Below are positions 47,787 through 60,248 of a stretch of 64,000 nucleotides of DNA, piece by piece. A model generated the notes under the pieces. That model was not told where the DNA came from. It saw only the letters and a program-made list of their open reading frames with translations, and did not search any database. Every line of letters begins with the position of its first letter. The first letter of the stretch is position 1. The position numbers were made by a program, and so were the translations under genes. This DNA comes from Mercurialis annua (lineage: Eukaryota > Streptophyta > Magnoliopsida > Malpighiales > Euphorbiaceae), in contig NC_065577.1 of NCBI RefSeq assembly GCF_937616625.2, positions 7,853,001 to 7,917,000 on the forward strand, written 5' to 3'.

Positions 47787-49896
47787 TGTCACGACCCATT
47801 TTCATGAATCGTGACCGGCGCTAGGGTATGGGTATGGTTGTACCAAAACCCGTAGCTAGCCTTGCGGATAACCAATTTATAACATTTAAAACAATTAAAC
47901 CTGCAGAAAATCACAAACCTGGAAAATTTGGGAAAACAACGGAGTCAGATTTACTGAGTAGAGTTTATATAACCATTTACATTTATTAAGTTAAAAACCT
48001 TTAAAACGTTTAATAAAACATTTTCATTATGGATTATCAATGAAACCCTAAACCACAATTCTAAATCCATTGTCGTGTCGGTGAGACGTATCTCAATAAC
48101 CGATCCCCGACTATCACTTAATAAATAGTGAGCCCAGGAGACGTATCTTCCACCGGTGTCCTCACTAAGGTGAGACGTATCTCAACCTACATCAATACCA
48201 TAATCATTACCGGTGCGCACGCAGTCCCGATGATGCCCATCGAGTAGCACGTTCCAAATCAAATCCACAATGCCGAAAACAGTTCGAAAGCTGTTTATAC
48301 ATATACATATATACAAAATATAACAGTTGCTTAATAAAGAGGTAAATAGAGATATAAACTCACAGCTTGCTATTCCACGTGAAACCTGACAAGTAATCTA
48401 ACTCTGCTTCGACTCTGAAGTACGAACAGTCGACGGATCTAAACAAGGTATAAAATAATAATTTAAAACAGACCCTAACTCTAGAGAGTACTAGACACCA
48501 CATAGGACTAGCACGGAGACAAATCAATGTAAAGCCAAGACAGAGTAATCACAATACTCGACTAATAAAGTCAACAACAAATCAAGCCTATTGAGTTCCC
48601 GCATTAAATTATAACGCGAAAGAATAAACCCAAATAAAATAAATCAAAATATTATATCCAATTTAATAATTCCAACGTAGTGAGTCAACTGAGTCAACAC
48701 GTAGCTCAATTTCTTCTCACATGTCGGGCGACCAATGTCTAACCCGACCCAACCATTTTATCAAAAATATAATCTCCAGATTATAATATCAAAAATAATA
48801 ATAATTTTGATTAAATAATAATTCATAATTAAAACGGAACTCAATAGCTTTAGACTCAAGTAACCAATATCTAAAATTAATTATTTAATCAAAATAATCT
48901 AAAAAATAATTAAAAAGCTAAACAAAATTAGCCAAATTGGCACATCAAGCCAATAATATAAAATTAACCATTGGCCAAGTAATTATTCATTTAAAAGATT
49001 ATATACATGCCATAGTCAAAATATGAAAACAACTAAGATCCTAAGTTATCACAAAACATCGAATCCATAAATAAAGCGTTTTATGGTAAAACTAGCTAGT
49101 CTCGTAATTAAGCCAACATGAATCAACACAAACATGTACCAAAATTCCAAATTCATATAGATTAGTAGCACATAATACACGTGCTATTATAAGATTATTA
49201 TAATTGAAATTCTTTTGGACTAAAAGGTTAAATTTTAAACTTTAGGGACTAAACTATAATCTTATAACATTATAAGAATAAAATGATAAATTGTTCAATT
49301 TGCCGTGTAGGAAAGTGATTTATACACTTATCAAATTAGGTTAGGTTGTACAAATAATCAAATAAAAATTAAAGGAATATTGAAAAGTTGAATAATCAAA
49401 TTATAAAGTAAACCAAAATCATGGATAAATATTCCCTGCATTGTTTCAAACCAAAAGCAATAATACGTGGACCAAAAGTGCACCAACCCAATTACAATTT
49501 AACTTGCCCAAACAAAAAAATAAGTTTCAAAGAATTTGTGCGATTAATAATACCTGTTGAAGAACAATCAATTTGAATAACCCAGTTGCAATGTTACGTT
49601 TCACTTTTCTGTTTTGTTTTGTTCGGTGTTTGTTGTACCCAGATAAAGAAAAGTTAAGAGTCTTTTATATACACTTAGTTAGATTAGGGTTCTATTTAAA
49701 ATAGATGAGATTCCAACTTAGCCCTTATCTTATTATTCTCCTCATTTTATTATTATTATTTTTAATAAAAAAAAATACAAGTTTACCCTTTATAATTATT
49801 TATTAATTGTTAATATAATTATTTTTTTAATCTTAAAAAGATTAAAATAAATTAATTTCTTTAAATACACATTATTGGAATTAGAATTTTTTTCGC
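47787..49896 (-). repeat. E3 left arm: gypsy LTR, minus strand, 5'-truncated
   Basis: The minus strand ends GGGTCGTGACA at 47787 and includes the box with CGATG-GGCAT-CATCG (48228-48242), GAGA-TACG-TCTC hairpins (48114-48190), and a TATATAAAAG promoter-like site near 49663. The expected TGTAATACCCC start is missing, so about the first 100 bp are lost near 49896. It is related to the right arm but clearly diverged, lacking a segment matching about 52703-53040. Confidence 0.7.
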
Positions 49897-50281
49897 GTAT
49901 GCGTGTGGTGATCATTCGAATTTTCACATTAGTTTTCGTATTTCTTTAAGTTGGGGAGAATGTAACACCCCATATTTTCAGCGTGTATTCCGCTAAAATA
50001 TATTTCGTTTCGCTTGACTCTGCTTAGTTGTCTTTGTGCGGTTTTGTTTTACTTAGGTTGATTTTGGCGGTTTTTATCCCGTTTCCGTTGAGTTATCACC
50101 TGATCGTAGAGTAATTTTAGGAATCAGAAATTTTTTTAATTGGTGGTTTTCTTTCGTTCCGTTGAGGATGCGTTGTTCCGTATTTTGAGTTATGTGTGAT
50201 TTTATGTGTGTTATAATGGTTTTTCTTTGACTTTGGTTTTGTGGTAAATTCGAGGACGAATTTTTAATAAGTTGGGGAGAA
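49897..50281 (+). other. E3 internal remnant with two LTR-junction signatures
   Basis: TTGGGGAGAATGTAACACCCC occurs at 49951-49971 and GTTGGGGAGAATGTAATACC at 50271-50290, each looking like a purine tract plus LTR start. Before the second is TTCGAGGACGAATTT. No coding sequence is visible. Confidence 0.6.
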
Positions 50282-53129
50282 TGTAATACCCCGTAAAAAA
50301 AAAATTGAAATTTATTTTATGAGTTTTCGAAAATATTGAGTCGTTTGCGAATTTGTGGTTCGATTTATGGTTTGATTCGTTGTTACGATTATTATTGTGA
50401 ATCCATAATTAGCTATTTACCAATATTTTTTTTAAAAGAAAATAAATAAATAAATAATTGTTATATGTCTCATACGTAAAAGATGTTATTAATTTAATCT
50501 AAATTTTATAAATGGATTAAATTAACACAAAACCCAACCTTGTGAAAACGTGCATTAGAGTAGATTAATTATTTTTCTTTTCCATGTATTTTTCTTTCTT
50601 TCTTTAACAGGTCTATATAAAGACCTTTTACCATTAGACTTCGTAAGCTTTTAAAATTATGTTTTAAAACCAAACTCATTCCATTCAATCAAACAAACCC
50701 TAGCCGACTTCTTCACCTCAAAAGCATTCTGATAATATTCACCATCCATTCCTCTCGTGGCTTTGAAGTTTGGTATGTTTCTCACGTTTCTTTTCCTTGT
50801 TTATTCGATATCGTCACGTTCGGTTTCTTAGCTCATTTTTTTTATTTTAAGCGTTAGATTTGGATCCGTCTCGTCCTAGTTGTTGTAGACACACACCTCT
50901 ACGATTCTCAACTTCGTTTTAGTTAAACGGTACGTGAAACTTCTCCGCTTAAGCGCCGTTGCGTTTGACCGTTGTTATTCTTTGGCTGTTGTTCTTCTTG
51001 ATTGTTGCTGTTTTTGATTCATGTGGGATCTGTAAATCCTTGATGGTTGAGTTTTTATTATCTGATGAGTGATTGTTAAGGACTGGATTGCTTGGGATTA
51101 CTGTGTTGTGTTGATCTCGTGTCTTATTTTTGGTGATGACAGTGGACGGGAATAGAGTTGTTTTGAATGTGTACCCTGTTTTGTCCACTTATTCATTGAT
51201 TAATTGATTTCATGGGTTAAATATTGGTGATTTAATTTGCTGTTTGAAATTGATATGGTGGGTTTCCATTCTTGCATGCATTTAGTGTTTGATTTACGTA
51301 ATAATGTGTATTGCCATGTTCAAAGAATGGCATGACTCATTTATCTTTATGTTCCTTAAATTTTTTATGACTTCATGGTTGTTCTTGTTTTGTTTAATTA
51401 AAAGTTTGATTTGGTAAAATTCCAATTTGAAACCGAACTTTTAATTATCGAATAGGTCGTTAAAATGCTAATTATTTTAAATCTGAGAATAATATTTGTT
51501 TTGATTCTAATTTAAATTATTTGGGATTATTATATTTGAAAACGATAATTATTTTATCTTATAATTATATAATTACTTGGGTAGTTATTAGTTATTTTAA
51601 ATTTTGCTTGGTATGCCAAATTGGCTAAATTACAATTTAACTTTTAAATTTACGTTTTAAGATTTTAAACGTTTTCTAATTTATTTTAATTAAATAAATT
51701 ATTAGTAATTATTGGTTACTTGGATTTAAAGATATTGAGTTCCGTTTTAAATATTGATTATTATTTTATCAAAATTATACATGTAATTATAAACTATGGT
51801 TTATAATTGGATATTATATATTTTATCAAAGTTATTTTGGGCTTATAAACTCCGGTTTATATTTTGATAAAATATTCGGGCTGGGTTAGACTTGGGTCGC
51901 CTGACATGTGTGGTTAGCGTGTTAGTTATCGGTAACTCGGCTAACCCACTATTTGGATTTTAAAACGAATTATTATTTAATATCTATTTAAATAATATTT
52001 ATGAAAATGACTTTAAAGCAAGAACTCAATAGTCTTGTATTAATAGGGCGTTATTACCTTTTGGGTATTTTGTGTTGCCTTGGATTGTTTTATTCCGACG
52101 TGTTATTTGTGCTAGTCTTATGTGCTGTCTAGTACTCTCTAGAGTTAGGGGCTGTTTTTAATAAATATTTATATTATCTAGACTTGTCGACTGTTCGTGC
52201 TACGTAGACGAATCAGGAGTAGTTGCTTGCCAGTTATCACGTGGATTAGCAAGCAGTGAGTTTATATCTCTATTTACCTCTTTATTAAGCAAATATTATA
52301 TTTTGTATATGTATAAACAGCTTTTGAACTGTTTTTCGGCATTGTGGATTTGATTTGGAACGTGCTACTCGATGGGCATCATCGGGACTGCGTGCGCACC
52401 GGTAATGATTATGGTATTGAGGTAGGTTTGAGATACGTCTCACCTTAGTGAGGGCACTGGTGGAAGATACGTCTCTTGGGCTCACTATTTATTAAGTGTT
52501 AGTCGAGGATCGGTTATTGAGATACGTCTCACCGACACGACAATGGATTTAGAATTGTGGTTTAGGGTTTCATTGATAATCCATAATGAAAATGTTTTAT
52601 TAAACGTTTTTTTAAAGGTTTTCAACTTAATAAATGTAAATGGTTATATAAACTCTACTCAGTAAATCTGACCCCGTTGTTTTTCCCAATTTTCCCCAGG
52701 GTTATGATTTGAGCGAGTCAGCTGGTCTCTGATTCTTTAATTCCTCAGAGGTTTATTTTATTTTATTAAAACTATTAAATTGATTTTATTCTTAGACCGC
52801 AGTAGTAATTAGAAGTTGTACTTGTCTAATACTTGTTATCATAATTATTCAATTGATTAATTGTTGTTTTGGCATTAATATAATAACTTGGGTTATTAAA
52901 TATTTATGCTATGTTGGAGACTCAGAATTGATCGAGCATCTAGCATCTATTATATAAATATTGTACTTTATGAACTGTTAGAACTAGGCTAAAGTCTCGG
53001 TTGCCCCCGAGCATTGTTTTCTTGCAGGTTATGTATTTATAGGGTTAACTGTAAGGCTAGCTACGGGTTTTGGTACAACCATACCCATACCCTAGCGTCG
53101 GTCACGATTCATGAAATTGGGTCGTGACA
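50282..53129 (+). repeat. E3 right arm: gypsy LTR, plus strand (2848 bp)
   Basis: It starts TGTAATACCCCG and ends GGGTCGTGACA. It has TATATAAAG at 50614-50622, a donor-like TTTG/GTATGT at 50773, a CGATG-GGCAT-CATCG hairpin at 52370-52384, three TACG-loop hairpins at 52429-52531, CTGACCCC with a CCCCAG acceptor ending at 52700, and a CGCAGTAGT box. AACTTGGTA follows, possibly the first bases of a primer site. It mirrors the left arm, so the pair forms a large imperfect inverted repeat. Confidence 0.85.
50773..52700 (+). other. Putative LTR intron of E3
   Basis: GTATGT donor and TTTTCCCCAG acceptor, in the same arrangement as LARD1, LARD2 and E4. It encloses the conserved hairpins at 52370-52531. 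Splicing is inferred. Confidence 0.4.
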
Positions 53130-53137
53130 AACTTGGT

Positions 53138-53179
53138 ACTCATGTCTGAATAAGGAAGGACACTCCTAGTCAGCATCTA
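53138..53179 (+). repeat. Copy 2 of the duplicated segment, left piece
   Basis: ACTCATGTCTG through CAGCATCTA, identical to 47160-47201, then interrupted by LARD2. Confidence 0.9.
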
Positions 53180-53972
53180 TGTAATACCCCAAAATATTTA
53201 AGTATTTAATTGGACCACGTGTCCAGTTTTGAGTCGCCAGAGTGACGATAACGGAAAGTCTTCCGATAAAAATAAGATAAATAAGTTTTAGTAGATCGGC
53301 TTTGAAAGAGATTATAGCAAAGACTTAACATTATATTTCAGTTCTAAAGTTGGAATTGAAATTAGAAAAGAAAAATGTCAAGAAAAGCTCGAAATGAGGT
53401 ACAGGGACTAAAGTGGTAATTTAGCCACTATGACTTAAAATGGAAATTATTTCGCCAAGGTCCGCGAAATGTTTTATAGTATATGTGGTAAAAGTTTCGG
53501 GTCAATCGGAGACCTTTTAAAATTTGGACGCGGATACGTTTTGGGCTAAATTGTAACTTTTGAAAAGTTCAAGGGCCAAAATGTAAATTAGCCAAATAAA
53601 TCTCGATAATAGCAATTAAAAGATTATTGACGGGAAATAATAATTATAGATTAGTATTATTTATTTGGATATAAATAATACGTAAGTAATTGAGTTAAAA
53701 GAATAATTTAACCGTTAGGTTAAATTAGAAAGCTTAAAAGAGAATTGGTTGGAGTTAAAGAAATGAAGGATCAAAGTGGCTAATTAGCCATGATATATTA
53801 AGGAAACCAAATGAATTAAGAAAAGAAGAAGAAGGAGCAGAAGGTTACAGAAGAAGGAAATGGCGATCGTTACGTTCCGTCGCCGTTTCGCCGTTTCTCG
53901 TCCAAATCGCGAGTTCTTTATATCGATTCGTCCAGAATTCGATTCTCTATCATCGTTAAGCTTTAAATCGAG

Positions 53973-55388
53973 GTAAGCTTGACGTTTTTATTGTGAGAAT
54001 TAGTAAATTAGGGTTATTTCGTTTAAACGAATTAAACAAATTGTAATCGCGTTTCTATACTCGTTTTTGGTGAGATTTAGATTGGATTATATGTTAAAAT
54101 GAAGCGTAAGCATGTCGGGAGTGTCGGAAAGTGGCGCAGCGCCCGGAAAATGACTTTTCCGGGGGCTGTCAAGGGTGTGCGTTCGCACACATTGAGTGTG
54201 CGATCGCACACTCCTTGAATTTTGGGGTGTGCGTTCGCACACTCATTGTGTGCGTTCGCACACTACCCAAATGTTGCCAGATTCAGAAACCCTACGGTCA
54301 GTTTATAGATTTGCCTCTTAGGAACGCCTCTGTCCAATTTTATCTCGATCCAACGGTTCAATTGGGAGAGATCGTCGTTTTACTAAACAGTGTCAGTGCG
54401 CAGGCAGCACCTGCGCATTGTCCTGAAAACTACTTGAAACTTCATCGGAATGAAACTAAACCCTAAAATTTGAAGGTATCATACGTATTAGAATACGACT
54501 AAGAGATATAACAAGTATCTCGACTAAGTATTAGAATACGATCAAGGTTAAAAGTCGTATTTGAACTACGATTATATTAACCTAAGTTTATAACTTAGGG
54601 TTTTGATATTAAGCCTACGTTTATGGATTAAACGTACAGGTAACTCGACTAAGTAACTGACGTATCGACGAGCTACCAAGCCATTGGGCCGGAGTGGTTA
54701 CGTGAGTGGACAATGCATGGAGCTTACGCTTGCGGGATTATAATAATGCAGTTTTGGATAGCGGTCACTGTGAGTGGCAATTTACTTTTGCGTATTATTA
54801 TAAAAGTTATTTTCTTATATTATGAGTATTGATATTAAATATCTCGTATCTATATGATTTGCTCGTATAAGCTGTTTTGTTTGATAGATTTGATTATATG
54901 AATGTTGTTGTATTCGTTGTTTTGGAGATAAGTGTCTAGTGTGCGGTCCGAAGAGACCAACTACCTATTGGGTGTCAATAGGCTACATGATCATTGGTGA
55001 GTCAGTCTAGAGTACCTAACTTTATGATTAAGAGTTAATATATATTTATGCATAATATGTTATGAATTCGATACGAGAGTGAACTCGGCTACGGTGTAGT
55101 CTGGAAGTCCCCGTATCTAGTGGGCTGGGCCCACCAGTGGCTGGGCCACCAGTGAGTTGGACTCACACTTTATGATTTCGATACGAGTGAGCACTCGACT
55201 ACGGTGTAGTCTGGAAGTCCCCGTATCTAGTGAGTTGGACTCACATCTTTGAAATTAATAATGTTGCTTATATCATAAATTTATATATGTAATAAGCGTG
55301 TGACGCTATATTTTGATAATACTATAAGTAACTTGCAAACTCACTCAGTATTTTCCCAAATACTGACCCCTCACTCTGATGTTTGCAG
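53973..55388 (+). other. Putative LTR intron of LARD2 (5' LTR copy)
   Basis: GTAAGC donor; CTGACCCC and GTTTGCAG/G at the 3' end. The 3' LTR copy is 61042-62457. This is the best-scoring donor by eye among the LTR introns here. Inferred only. Confidence 0.5.
55067..55244 (+). other. Duplicated hairpin cluster in the LARD2 LTR
   Basis: GGCTAC-GGT-GTAGTC (55087-55101), GTGGGC-TGG-GCCCAC (55120-55134), GTGGC-TGG-GCCAC (55137-55149) and GTGAGT-TGG-ACTCAC (55152-55166), then a second set with GACTAC-GGT-GTAGTC (55197-55211) and GTGAGT-TGG-ACTCAC (55230-55244). The 3' LTR copy is 62136-62313. Confidence 0.85.
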
Positions 55389-55724
55389 GTAGACAGAGTC
55401 GGATCAGACAAACCATCTCCACTGTGCCAGAAGTCATTGGACTTGCACAAGTTTGGGTTTCTAAAGCTGCAGTAGTCAGTAGGTGTCGGTATTAGATAGA
55501 TATTTTGACTTCAAACATTATTTTATATTGTAAACGCTAGTATAATATTTTAATATTTATAAATGCTTTATCCGAAAGAGTTTTTCCGAAAATGTTTTAT
55601 ACATAATATTATACTTTTAAATGCGAAAAATTATTAGTGGTTTTAGGCTTACTACGGGTTTCGGAGCTACCACTCCCATTCCCTAGCGCCGGTCTCGGCT
55701 CAATAATTTGGGTCGTGACAATTG

Positions 55725-55736
55725 TGGTATCAGAGC
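55725..55736 (+). other. LARD2 primer-binding site (tRNA-iMet)
   Basis: TGGTATCAGAGC, four bases after the 5' LTR, in the same context as LARD1 (ATTG before, AGTTGGTCCAGTTACC after). Confidence 0.88.
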
Positions 55737-55987
55737 AGTTGGTCCAGTTACCTCTGCTATGATTTGTTTGTCGGTTAAGTAATCTAGGAACTACTGCAGC
55801 TATAAAGTTGAGCTTTGTCTGATCCCAGTTGTTTACGTTAAGTGTTTTGTGATAAGTATAATAGATTAACTTGTGAAATATTTGGTTGACTTTCGTGACA
55901 CGTATATACGAGATAAATATACGTATAATTTTGTTTTCGATAAGATGTGCTTGCATGATATGAGATTGATTTGTATGAATTGAATCG

Positions 55988-56227
55988 GATACATCGGTTG
56001 GCTTTGCTATCGATGTCAGACATATCCGATACATCGGTTGGCTTTGCTATCGATGTCAGACGTATGAGATACATCGGTTGGCTTCGCTATCGATGTCAGA
56101 CAGATAGGATACATCGGTTGGCTTTGCTATCGATGTCAGGTATATAGGATACATCGGTTGGCTTCGCTATCGATGTCAGGCAAATAGGGTACATCGGTTG
56201 GCTTTGCTATCGATGTCAGACAAAAGA
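55988..56227 (+). repeat. Six tandem 40-bp units in the LARD2 interior
   Basis: Units start at 55988, 56028, 56068, 56108, 56148 and 56188. Each holds ACATCG...CGATGT, a 6-bp stem around a 14-base loop GTTGGCTTYGCTAT, then a variable tail. The loop and stem are conserved; the tail varies. Confidence 0.93.
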
Positions 56228-59200
56228 GATTAAGAATAGTATGCTTTTTGAAAGGAAGTTTCTAGGAGAGGTATTGCCTCCTATGAATAGAATATAATTG
56301 ATGTGAATGTGATTTGATATGGGTATTTAGCATCAGATAGCAGGAGAGATGTTATTGGATTCGATCGATCGAAATTTCAGAAAGAGTGAGAAGAAAGACT
56401 ACAAAATTAAAGAAGTTGAGGAACTTTCCAGAAGCAGAGTTTAAAGGTCTAGAGAACTTACAAAACTCGAAGTTTATAACTTTTAAAAGTTATTTGTTTA
56501 ACGATTCTAAAAGCATAATTGTGCCTAGACCCGTAATAGCCATTGATAATTGCCACGACATTGATAGGAATGCATCACTACATACATCAATTCATGCATT
56601 AATAGAACATGCATCATATGCATTATGTTCAGACGAAGAGGTGAGATGTGGCAACTCTTTGGGGATGAGAGACGTCATCACCCTAGTGCACAATTTTGCT
56701 AAGATTTAAATGAAATTTTTAAATGAGTCGTTTTATTTGAAAGAGTTTTCAAAGAGTTTTGTTTTTAATGTGAGTATACCTAGACCAGAACTCTGTAAAG
56801 GAAGTAGAGTGCTCGCGAGCAAGCTGTGATCTAGGCTATGAGATGAATGATTACGTATAGTTGTGAGAACATAGGATTTGTGCCTCTAACTAATGAACTT
56901 AGCCTTGATTAAACAGACTAGTATATGACTAGGATAATAGATATGTGTTCGGATAATAAAACATATCTGATTAACAATGTATGATATGTATGCTATGTTT
57001 TAATACTCTTGATGTTTGATTAAGTCCATGTGAGCGGGATGCTCACAAGACTTAAGTGATGATACGTAATCAAGGAAATCTAGGGAACACTGATTTTCTT
57101 GAATCCTGACAACGTAAATGCTTATAGCTATGATGATATATGTGTGTAACATATGCAATGCGAGTATATGTTTTAGTAAATTGCTAAGTCTACAATAAGT
57201 TAGAACACTCAGAAGACTAGCAATAAACGACGTAATCATAAAAGGTAAAAAGGGAAGGAGATACTCCTAAAGTCCAACGTACGTGGACATCGATTAGTTG
57301 TGATGATTAGTAAGTGTTATATTTAAGGAATTTGTCAGTATTCCTTTATATAATCGCTATACTATGAATAAAGAACTGCGCGAACGCGTGCTGTTGCACA
57401 GAAAGTATACGAGACGCGAGAAGAAGATCGAGGTGACAAAGGTGAATGCAACCTAGTCCAATTGGCCTGCAAAGGCTAGAAATGTGATGAAGGTCAACGG
57501 GAACCTAACACGATAAAGTGGGAATGTACAGGCATCGGGAGTGCCGCAGTACCCAACGCCATTATAAATCAGTTAGCCGTAAAAGTAACCAATATAAGGA
57601 ATGGTGTGCCAATGATGAGACGATGGATATAAAGATAGTATCAACGTGAAGAAAGGAACACCTATAGAGATTGATAATGGTATACATAATATAAGACTAA
57701 AGGAGTTTGACGGATCACGCGATATGCTAGATCCTCTAAGAGAAGTAAAGTAAGATGTTCATATACATCGAGCGAATGAAGGACAAATAGTATTGTTGAT
57801 TAAGATGTGATGAAAGGTTTAAATCCATGATTAGTTTGACAAGCAATTAGAGCAGTAATAGATCAGATAGTATGAATTAAGTTTATGACCCGATTTGGGA
57901 AATCCTTTTTACTATTAGTTCTGATTAAAGATGATCGTGAAAGATCAAGATACTTAGATCAGAGGATATGACGAAAATGAATAAGTGAAGTATATAATAA
58001 GAAAAGATCAAGAGTTAAATAACAAGAACTGCAATCAGTGGATTAAGAGATGAAACTTCCACTTCAAGGTATCAATTACGAAATAAAATAGTAGACTGTG
58101 AAAGGTACAAAAGCAATGAATACTTGTGAAATGATAAACCTTGAACTTCAAGTTAAATCAAATAAAGAGTAAAGTGTATAATGTGATCGATAAAGGAGAT
58201 GAAAGTAAAGTATGCCAAAGGTATGCAACGTGTATGATAAAGTATAAGGATGTAAAAGTAGATTATGGATAGGAAGAAACCAGTCAAGGTAATTAGAGTT
58301 AAGGAAAGTACGAACAACCTGCGTATGACGCAAGGGACTCGATAAGAGTGATCGAGGAAAAGAAAAAGAGAGAAGTCATATGGAGAATTGACAAGGAGAT
58401 CAGAGGAATAGAACTCTATATAGTCGCAGACATATAGAGATAAAGAAAGATAAAGAGGGCAAAGACATAGGATCGAATCCACTTACAGTTAAGATGTCAG
58501 TAAAGGTACAATAGTACAATATTGATCGACGTTCAGAGTACTGAAATAAGAAATGTTAGATATGCGAGACATGATAAGGACGATATCAACATAGGATCGG
58601 CTTTACAGATGGCCATGATGACAGTACAAATATGATAAGACGATACGTATATGACTGAGAGCACATTACATCGAGGAATTCAGATGAAGAAGGGCACAAC
58701 TCTCTATTAATGATTGATGTTGTGAATATTAAACGCAAGTAGTACGTGAGGTGCAAGATACGCTGAAGGGGAAAGTATAGAATGCAAGGAAAGATAATGA
58801 AGAAACCCGATAATAGCATAAATAAAGAACGTAAGAGAACACCAAAGGATCATAGCATTTAGACTATGAATCCTATTGGTTGACTAAGGACAAGAAGTCA
58901 AAGGAAAATTTCCAAGAAGTACATCTACGATATGAATAAAAGTAGGAATAACAAGTGAAGTGGAAAGAACATGGATAGTAATGAGGAGTAAGCTTAACGC
59001 TATGTGATAATAAAGAGAAAGGATTTGGAAGTTAAGATCCAAACTAAGATTGAAAATTTGAAAGAAGATACAGATAAGAAAGAGTTAGTTTATGACAATA
59101 GATGCTAAAAGCATCTTTGAAAGTCAAAAGACGAACAATATCAAGAAAACGACGGAGAAAAGAAAGGCGTAGGTGAAATAAGAAAGGATAATGAATAAAA

Positions 59201-60235
59201 GGGTCAAGTTTGAAGTAAGTAACGACGTCATCAGAGTACATTCTGATGTAAGTATATGATTGAAAAAGGATTAAGGCCTTCATTTGAGGTTTATAAGCAA
59301 AGAAAGCTTACCTGAGTATTGGTCACGCGCTGTCTTATTACAATAACGATTCAACGATCAATATGACCATCCTATCTGGCTGAAAACCAGATTGATGAAA
59401 CAGATCGATGTAAGGTAAGAAGAGACAGGGAGTTTTAAAGAATAGTACGTCATGCATAAAGGAAATAAATCAATGGATATGCAGACAAATAAAAAGGTAT
59501 GCGACATATCTAGATGCAAGAAGAAGGTTAAGTAAGTTTTACAAGAAAAGTGAAGACCTCATAAGGATACGTCCTGAGGATTCACCTCATGGATAACCAT
59601 GATTAGTGACGATAGCGAAAGAATCTGCATACGAGAAATGAAGTAACGAGATAAAAGGAGATAACAGAAAGTGGAATAAGCTCCTAGCGCTACTATAGAT
59701 AATAATCAGACGACGGCAATAGCCATACAAGAAAGACTATGTAAGTAATGAAACACGAGTTGTTTGAGTGTCCATATCACTCAACAAGGAATGATGATAA
59801 GATTAGACGATATCGGAAAACAAGATCAAGTCGTGACAACGACCAAATAGAGAAGACTAACGGATCATCTAAACGAGGAGGCCTAGTGACAAAGATTATC
59901 ATCTTTGATAATAAGACGTCATTAAGACGCACTATTATTGGACATCAGTAAGAAGCTGAAAGTTCATTTACAATTATAAAAGTTTATAGCAATGAAGGTT
60001 AGATAAAGGACGAACACAAGGATTGTGTTATAGAATAAAGAAGAAAAGATCAAAGATAAGGTTGTCAGTGATAACTGACGTTAAAGTGTAAGAAGTACAG
60101 AAATTGAAATGATGATTTCATGCACCGACAAGTGTCAGTAAGACGAACACGGTATTCCTATTATGAATAAGAATTCTAGATGTAGATGGGATTAAAGTAA
60201 GAAAAGAATAAGAAAATTCGAGGACGAATTTTTAT
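56228..60235 (+). other. LARD2 internal region without recognisable genes
   Basis: Purine-rich on the plus strand, especially from 57250 on, as in LARD1. One 107-codon frame (56386-56709) has a basic start and no family resemblance. Part of it (56560-56700) matches noncoding LARD1 sequence near 5960-6120, so it is probably not a protein. The region ends with TTCGAGGACGAATTT. Confidence 0.7.
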
Positions 60236-60248
60236 AAGGGGGGAAGAA
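60236..60248 (+). other. LARD2 polypurine tract
   Basis: AAGGGGGGAAGAA, identical to LARD1, next to the 3' LTR. Confidence 0.85.

Larger units (their letters stand above)
53180..55720 (+). repeat. LARD2 5' LTR
   Basis: It starts TGTAATACCCC and ends GGGTCGTGACA. It carries a donor-like CGAG/GTAAGC at 53973, a CCCGGAAAA/TTTTCCGGG hairpin (54142-54163), four GTGTGCG palindromes (54175-54263), a GTGCGCAGG/CCTGCGCAT hairpin (54396-54418), the TATTGGG hairpin (54964-54982), a duplicated hairpin cluster (55067-55244) and an acceptor-like TTTGCAG ending at 55388. The 111-codon frame at 54131 runs across these structures and is not called as a gene. Confidence 0.93.

Noticed and set aside
47787..53129. 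E3 as one simple LTR retrotransposon insertion
   Set aside because: The five bases on each side (AATAT and AACTT) do not match, the two LTRs are inverted and differ in structure, and a 627-bp duplication flanks them instead.
54131..54466. 111-codon plus-strand frame in both LARD2 LTRs (also 61200-61535)
   Set aside because: It runs straight through the palindromes and hairpins. LARD1 keeps the structures but not the frame, so conservation is of DNA or RNA structure and not protein.
55609..56074. Minus-strand frames with SIAKPTDVSD repeats
   Set aside because: They are shadows of the 40-bp tandem units and have no family resemblance.
55988..56227. Regular repeats resembling a CRISPR array
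   Set aside because: Units are directly tandem with about ten-base drifting tails, inside an LTR element in plant DNA; there are no real spacers or cas genes.
56386..56709. 107-codon frame in the LARD2 interior as a gene
   Set aside because: The matching LARD1 sequence has no open frame, and the protein shows no recognisable domain.
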